From Xanthostigma xanthostigma (taxonomy: Eukaryota; Arthropoda; Insecta; Raphidioptera; Raphidiidae): a stretch of DNA of 64,000 bases. Numbering within the stretch: position 1 is the stretch's first letter; each line of letters starts with the position of its first letter. The stretch lies in the NCBI GenBank assembly GCA_963575645.1, contig OY754475.1, positions 19,010,509-19,074,508 of the forward strand, in the 5' to 3' direction. The notes beneath the pieces were generated by a model, which was not told where the DNA came from, ran no database searches, and saw nothing but the letters and a program-made list of their open reading frames with translations. Of the stretch, positions 58,239 through 64,000 are shown piece by piece. The translations under genes and the position numbers were made by a program.

Positions 58239-58936
58239 TTTGATTCAACACCTTCGACAAATTCCGTACGTGAAAAATCCTAGTTAGTAGCGGTGAGGTA
58301 GGCGTTGAATGTTGATCAACAAACTATGTATTAAATTAGTCGTTAATCATTATACAAAATTTAAAAAAATTAATGTATAACCATTATCATCGTAAAAATA
58401 AAAAAATAATTTCACCACAAATTAAATTTGTAGCCGAAAATTGTATGCAATAATATATTAAAGAAATAAAAATTGTTTGTTGATAGCCGTTAGTAAGGGC
58501 CATTTACTAACATCTAAATTTAAAAAAATTAGAGAATCGTGTGAACAGAATATTTTACGATGAATTGTCTCGCTAGAAATTGTCGTGCGATGAAGTGACG
58601 GCTATGGGTCGTTTTTAGATGTGCAGTCAAATTTTTGACATTGTTTTCTGCAACCCAGCATAAACTTACTATTTCATAGAATGGTGAGGAAGTTAGGGAT
58701 ATCAGGTTCACATTAAGAGCTCGTTTGAGACTAGCCCAAGCGATTTTTTATCGGGTGCCCTACTGGCTTTTTAGTTTATATAGTATAGTTCACATTTACC
58801 CGACACTTATTTTCTTATATTTATATATTATTTTTCAATTGTTTTTTATAATTATTTCAAATTAGAAATTCTAAAAGAATTAATATAATAATCATTGCTT
58901 ATTTTTTAAAATACTTGGCTAAACATTAAAGTAACT

Positions 58937-58996
58937 TTAAACACTGGACGAGTGTAGAGGCCTATGTTTGACTAAACTGCTAAAATGAAAGAAACA
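58937..58996 (-). pseudogene. Stranded terminal finger, probably of gene 18
   Basis: On the minus strand, CFFHFSSLVKHRPLHSSSV then a stop reads without a break and is homologous to the last finger of genes 14-17 and 19 (CF..LS.L..H...H). Its first half is missing because an F1 repeat starts at 58997. Gene 18, the next gene upstream, lacks just this finger. Confidence 0.75.
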
Positions 58997-59260
58997 TAAA
59001 AAAATTGATTGTCTGTAAAGTCGGTTTACGGAAGATAGTTTTACGTGATAACGTATTTCGCTCGAATATCTTATTTAATAATACATAACCTAAATTTTAG
59101 TAGCTGTCAAACTATATTTTTACCGACTCTCTATCGCTTATACTGCGCTCTCGCTTGCACGCACAGGGTCAGGCGGAACGTGACACTTTTCGGAACGTTA
59201 CACTTTTTCGTGCATGCAGCCAGTGTTTCATCAATTTATAAGACGTTATCACGTCAAAAA
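58997..59260 (+). repeat. F1 repeat, copy 4 (compact form)
   Basis: GATTGTCTGTAAAGTCGG to AAGACGTTATCACGTCA, about 260 bp, matching copy 1 along its length. It is inserted in the terminal finger of a family member, directly after the CF codons. The 5' side is an A run. Confidence 0.75.
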
Positions 59261-59298
59261 ATTCCTATATAGCATTGTAACAATGAATGTGTCTTTCA

Positions 59299-59632
59299 AT
59301 AAATAAAATTATCGACCAATTTTTCAGACAAATATATTAACCAAAAAATATAATTAATACATTAACGTTTCGATCCGGATTCGGATCTTCTTCAGAACTG
59401 ATCTAAAAATATTTCAATATTAAAAAATCTTTATCGAATTTCATTAAAAATAAATAGAAATTAAATATTAATTACTTTTTATATTTTTAGATCAGTTCTG
59501 AAGAAGATCCAAATTCGGATCGAAACGTTAATGTATTAATTATATTTTTTTGTTAATATACCTATTTGTCTGAAAAATTGGTCGATAATTTTATTTATTG
59601 AAGAGTTCTAATCAGACGTTAATCAAAGATTG
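59299..59632. repeat. Palindromic repeat family F3, copy 3
   Basis: Same arms and tail as 29085-29440. The right arm reads CTGAAGAAGATCC, AAATTC, GGATCGAAACG; the left arm is the inverted version (CGTTTCGATCCGGATTC). The centre near 59445 is shorter and less regular than in the 29 kb copy. The phrase GAATGTGTCTTTCA occurs on both sides of the unit (59287-59298 and 59632-59645), a probable target duplication of about 13 bp. Confidence 0.7.
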
Positions 59633-60051
59633 AATGTGTCTTTCATACAACAATAGCAAACACTGCTATAAAAATAATAATTTAACCTTACATTCGTAAT
59701 TGGCATATGATATTATTTACAACATATTATGTAACTAAACGGACGAAAAAAAATTTCCAAGTTTAATTTTTTAGCGTATGTTTACTCGTTAGAAGATCCT
59801 GTTTCAACATAGGCGTAGCAATGATGGGAGGGGGGGAGCAAATTTTCAACTCTACCTTCTATTACCAGCTGCCACTTACACATAATTTAAAAACTGTTCA
59901 TAAAAGCGAAATCGATCAACACGACTCTTTGGAGAAATTTCACGACAAAGAAAATATTATGTATCTTGTTATTTGTACGTGAACTATTTTTTTTTACTAT
60001 TAAGAAAAAATGTAATATAAATCGTATCATTAAGTAAATTTACATACCTAT
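59633..60051. other. Intergenic stretch without recognised features
   Basis: AT-rich with a GGGAGGGGGGGAGC run near 59830. No finger remnants, gene or transposon end was recognised. It lies between the F3 copy and the inverted-repeat-framed block. Confidence 0.4.
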
Positions 60052-61085
60052 CTATGAAATACCTCTGCACCACAGCTCTACCATGACCATCCATAAATAT
60101 AATAATAATAATAGTAGTAGTTTATTGATGACGAAATTAAAAGGGTAATAGAGTTCAGCAAAAATACTGTTTACTATTACTGTTCTAGGGTGGATCAGGA
60201 GGATTCTAAGGTGAGTCAGGATTCTAGAGTGGGCCAGGCTCACCTGCCCCTCTCCCCTCTTGCTACGACAATGTGTTTCAATTAAATTAGTTATCATAAA
60301 CTTACCAGAAAAGCCATTATGATAACTATTATCTTTATATATAAAAATTACGTGTCACGTTGTTTGTCCGCGTTTGTCCTCGATGAACTCCTAAACTACT
60401 GAACCGATTTTAAATTTGATTTGCACACCGTGTGCAATTCGACCCAACTTGAAAGATAGGATAGCTTACATTTCAATTTATAGTCGCAATATTATTTTAT
60501 TGCAAATTATTTGTCTATTCCTTGACAGTCATAATACAACCATATAAGATGGCCACACCTGTTGACTGGATTGAGTGAATATTCAATAGATGGCGCAACG
60601 AACTTAACAACCATATAAGATCTGTTGACTGGATTGAGTGAATATTCAATAGATGGCGCAACGAACTTAACAACCATATCTGTCGACTGGATTGAGTGAA
60701 TATTCAATAGATGGCGCAACGAACTTAACAACCATATATCTAGATCGAGGATGTAAAAAAACTGAATATCGTTTAAAACTGCTCGGCACGACGGCGCAGC
60801 CGGAGTGCTCGAAATAGAGCAAGTGTTTTAAAGACCAGTTATCCACGAATACTTTACGCTATTTTTTTTCGAGCACGACGGCGCAGCCGGAGTGCTCGAC
60901 ATACACACATATACGCCCATATATATTTTAAAATAGCTAGCAATTAATAAAATAGATAGATAGATGTTCCAATTAAATTGTTTTATTATTTCACTTCATA
61001 CGTAGCGAAGCACGTACAGGGTCGCTAATTATTATTATATTTAAGGATGGTCATGGTAGAGCTGTGGTGCAGAGGTATTTCATAG
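60052..61085. repeat. 1-kb block framed by inverted ends
   Basis: The ends ATGAAATACCTCTGCACCAC and its complement pair over about 50 bp (60052-60105 and 61035-61085). Inside, 60330-61030 has the style of a Helitron- or RTE-type tail: GTTTGTCCGCG, CTACTGAACCGATTTTAAA and GCGAAGCACGTACAGGGTCG. GCACGACGGCGCAGCCGGAG occurs twice (about 60787 and 60873). It abuts the truncated 3' end of gene 18. Confidence 0.6.
60537..60738 (+). repeat. Minisatellite, three units
   Basis: ACTGGATTGAGTGAATATTC and AATAGATGGCGCAACGAACT followed by TAACAACCATAT occur three times with a period of about 60 bp; the short variable part before TGTYGACTGG differs in length. It is contained in the inverted-repeat-framed block. 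Confidence 0.85.
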
Positions 61086-61112
61086 ATGTACAATGTACAT
61101 GTTTGTGCATTT

Positions 61113-62848
61113 TCACGGTACCCGGTTCGGTATCTCAGCATTGTGCACCCGCTGGTGTTTTCTCAATGTGCCCGATTCACTGAAACATTTATTACAAACG
61201 TTACACTTATGTGGCTTCTCTCCAGTATGTAAGCCGCGCTGGTGAGCTTTCAAGTGACCGAATTCCCTGAAACTCTTATTACAAACGTCACATTTGTACG
61301 GTTTCTCGCCTGTATGTACGCGCCGATGTCTTCTCAAAGTAACTGAAATACTGAAACTCTTGTTACAAACGTCACACTGATATGGCTTCTCACCAGTATG
61401 TACGCGTTGGTGGATTCTCAATGTTCCTGACTGATTAAAACACTTATTACAAACGTCACACTTATGTGGTTTCTCGCCAGTATGTTGTCGTTGGTGTGTT
61501 TTCAAATGACACAATTCGTTGAAACACTTTTTACAAACGTCACACTGGTACGGCTTCTCTCCAGTATGTACGCGTTGGTGTCTTCTTAAAGTCGCTGAAA
61601 CGGTGAAACACTTATTACAAACGTCGCACTGATATGGTTTCTCTCCGGTATGTATACGCTTATGGTTTTTTAAGTAGTTTGACAATGTAAAACTCTTACT
61701 GCACAAGTTGCACTTAAAAGGTTTCTCATTAGTATGTGTGCGTTTATGTTTTCTTAATTCATTTGATGAACTGAAACATTCATTGCATACGTCACACTGA
61801 TATGACGTCATTATTGTATCACTGGATACTTCGTTTTCTAATTTTATCTTCGTTCCAATTTCAGTATCAATGGCAAACTGATCTTCTTTGTCATTTATTA
61901 TTGGTTCAGTCTTTACAATCAAGTTGGGATTAAAAACCGTATCTTTTTTACTGCTGAGACCAATCCATTCGGTATGTGATTTTGAATCTAAGGCAAAAAC
62001 TTTGTCTTCCACAATATCCATTTCGCGTTCTTCACAGCCGCTTTCTGAATATCTGACATCACGCTTTATTTCTCCATAGTAGGTACTGTTATTTTCCTCT
62101 TCCGGATTGGCTACGTTGGTTTCAATTGAAGAACTCGCGTCAATATCTGGAAGTATTACTGAACTTCCAAGTATGCTTTGTTCACCATCAACTTGCAATT
62201 GTTGCAAATAAACTTGCAGGATTTTATCAGATTTATGAGCTCGTGTTTGAAAATTCTGCGTTTCGATGAGTTGCATGTAGCAAAACTCACATATAGTTGC
62301 TGGCAATTTGCTATGTTTCTCTACCTACAAAGAAACCGTTTGTTTACATTTTATTAAACTACTTTTATTTCAATGGGCAGCTATTGGTTGTTAATCTCGA
62401 AGTTGCTTGTGCCCTTCTTAATTTAATGTGTTCCTTTTTTTTGATTTGTCAATGTTTAGTGATTTCATCTAGGTTAATCATCAGCAGATTTTGTATAGAT
62501 ACTAAGTTATGAATTTATGGTAAATTCGATATCGCTAGTAATTATGTAATGATAAAAAAATTGCTTGTTTTCGCGGATTATATTCTTGCAAACATACAGA
62601 AAAAATGGTCGTGCTATGTTTTATAGTCTAGCTTTTTTTTTTGATCAAAGATCACCAATTAGAACTACTTTGCCAATCAATGTGTATTTATAACTTACGT
62701 GAACTGAAGTGCATTTTGTAACAGCATCTGCTATTTTACTTTCCAGTTCTGAAGAAAATGAGAACATATCAATTAATGCCCCGTCGCAAGATAAACACAA
62801 ACGGCACATGCCACTGATAATTTTTTCATGTAATGGTACGTTTTCCAT
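61113..62848 (-). CDS. ZAD-C2H2 zinc-finger protein, gene 18 (8 fingers, truncated array)
   Basis: Exon 1 is 62699-62848 ([18 protein letters not shown]; an upstream ATG at 62854 adds MK); the intron is 374 nt; exon 2 is 62324-61113 and starts [16 protein letters not shown], giving 453 residues. The linker has IKRD, VKTEP and IKLE. Eight fingers follow; finger 7 has an extra residue between its histidines (HQRGLH). After finger 8 the frame ends in NAEIPNRVP. In another frame [12 protein letters not shown] continues to about 61090, half of a ninth finger, then the inverted block begins. The terminal finger is probably the relic at 58937-58996. Confidence 0.85.
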
Positions 62849-63433
62849 TTTCAATAGATCGACTCAACACATTGAGAAAGCAAGACTGATCTAAAGTACA
62901 TCCGTCAAGGGAAACATTAGGATGTAATTTGCATTCCGATGTTTTTTGGGAATTCCCGCTCCCAGAAACCCGATACCAGTCGGTTTGTGCATGTTAGAAC
63001 ACAGATTCTCTATTACACTATAGTGATGTGTCGCTCTTGAGCGAGTCGTTCATAATGAACGACTCCTTCCTCGGAGCGAGTCGCTCTTTTTTGTGAATGA
63101 CTCACTCCGAACGTCATTGCTCTGTGCTGAGCTATTCTGTACTGTTGCATTCGCACATTTGCAGAGCGCACACAGCACAGGTCACAAAAGCTTTAATACA
63201 CGTATCGAGTGATGCGAAAACATAAGCCATCACGAAAACTAGCGCCACAGGAAGCTTGGAGCCTAGCAAGGAATCTAGCGGCAAAGCCAGTCTCGTGTGC
63301 AACGACAACAAAAACTTAAGACGCCTCTGTATATATATTTTATAATTACACTTATTTTTTTAATTATTTAAAAATAATTACATGTTTTCATGCATAACAA
63401 ACTAAAAGACAAAACATAATAGGTATAAAGTAA
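62849..63433. other. Intergenic, genes 18 and 19
   Basis: 63025-63110 has repeated GAGCGAGTCG and its complement CGACTC/CGTTCA motifs that can fold, possibly the end of a small transposon. The remainder to 63433 is AT-rich 3' flank of gene 19. No gene was seen. Confidence 0.4.
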
Positions 63434-64000
63434 CTAAACATCCGACGAGTGTGTTCGTCTGTGACTTTTTAAACCGTATAGCTGAGAGAAACACTTATTG
63501 CAATCTTCACACTGGTATGGTTTCTCACCACTATGTACGCGCTGATGTCTTTTGAAATTAGCTGAACTGCTGAAACACTTATTACAAACGTCACACTGAT
63601 ACGGTTTCTCACCAGAGTGTATACGCTGGTGAGTTTTCAAATTATCTAATTTTCCGAAACACTTATTACAAACGTCACACTGATACGGTTTCTCTCCCGT
63701 ATGTGTACGTTTATGGTCATGTAAATGGTTCGGCAAAGTAAAACACTTATTACACTTGTCACACTGGTATGGCCTCTCACCGGTATGTACGCGCTGATGT
63801 CTCTTTAAATGATCTGAATTGGTGAAACTCTTATTACAAACATCGCAATGATACGGTTTCTCGCCGGTGTGTACGCGTTTGTGATTTTTCAAATGATCTA
63901 ATTTTCTGAAACTTTTATTGCAAACGTCACACTGATATGGCTTCTCACCAGTGTGTAGGCGCCGGTGAATTCTCAAATTACTTGAATTACTGAAACACTT
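63434..64000 (-). CDS. ZAD-C2H2 zinc-finger protein, gene 19 (3' part only)
   Basis: The minus frame is open from the window edge at 64000 to the stop at 63434. It shows the second half of one finger ([16 protein letters not shown]) and six full fingers with TGEKPY or SGEKPY linkers, and ends HRRTHSSDV, the regular terminal finger of the third sub-family. The ZAD exon and the rest of the array lie outside the window; membership of the ZAD family is inferred from the neighbours. Confidence 0.85.
   Translation of the reverse strand, partial: KCFSNSSNLRIHRRLHTGEKPYQCDVCNKSFRKLDHLKNHKRVHTGEKPYHCDVCNKSFTNSDHLKRHQRVHTGERPYQCDKCNKCFTLPNHLHDHKRTHTGEKPYQCDVCNKCFGKLDNLKTHQRIHSGEKPYQCDVCNKCFSSSANFKRHQRVHSGEKPYQCEDCNKCFSQLYGLKSHRRTHSSDV

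Noticed and set aside
60507..60731. Minus frame with three MVVKFVAPSIEYSLNPVN-like repeats
   Set aside because: It is the translation of the minisatellite; open only because the unit length happens to suit.

Overview
The window looks like moth or butterfly genomic DNA. It is AT-rich, its genes have introns, and it is crowded with small DNA transposons, LINE pieces and palindromic repeats. Several repeats (for example 2500-2835 and 51196-51310) look like ones I associate with Lepidoptera. The order is an inference from memory and was not searched.

The backbone is one tandem cluster of 19 related genes, all on the minus strand, so gene 19 at the right edge is first in the direction of transcription. 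Each encodes a ZAD-C2H2 zinc-finger protein, an insect nuclear DNA-binding factor. Exon 1 (49-51 codons) carries the first half of the ZAD domain with CRLC. A GTAAGT/GTAAGC donor and a phase-0 intron follow. Exon 2 opens with (V/I)EKH..LP..IC..CY, which holds the second ZAD cysteine pair, then an acidic linker with a conserved VK(S/T/A/P)EP motif, then 7-13 fingers joined by TGEKPY. The intron cuts the ZAD between its two cysteine pairs, so single-exon reading misses the true N-terminus. Protein lengths assume this two-exon model and a start at the conserved ME(N/K) in a TTCAAAATGG context.

Three sub-families follow one another. Genes 1-9 (0.7-29 kb) have linkers with IKPE, VKSEP and IIKSE motifs. 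Genes 10-13 (30.5-41.8 kb) have the linker RTLQVYLKRLQDGDQS and 49-codon first exons. Genes 14-19 (43.7-64 kb) start exon 2 with EKHSELP-like residues. Gene 9 is a hybrid: its exon 1 and 5' flank are of the gene 10-12 type and its exon 2 is of the gene 6-8 type.

Several finger arrays have been shortened. Gene 1 has an in-frame stop. Genes 2 and 3 share one frameshifting deletion. Gene 4 is cut by a LINE with a target duplication. Genes 7-9 are followed by relic fingers. Gene 18 has its last finger stranded about 2.1 kb downstream behind repeats.

Between the genes are hAT, pogo/Tc1-like, PIF/Harbinger-like and P-like elements (the last with a THAP exon), a MADF-coding element, LINE fragments, fold-back repeats, a 196-bp tandem repeat and a perfect 154-bp-arm palindrome. 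Nothing prokaryotic, no CRISPR and no rRNA was seen. The genes are probably regulators that evolve by unequal exchange; their targets cannot be read from the sequence.
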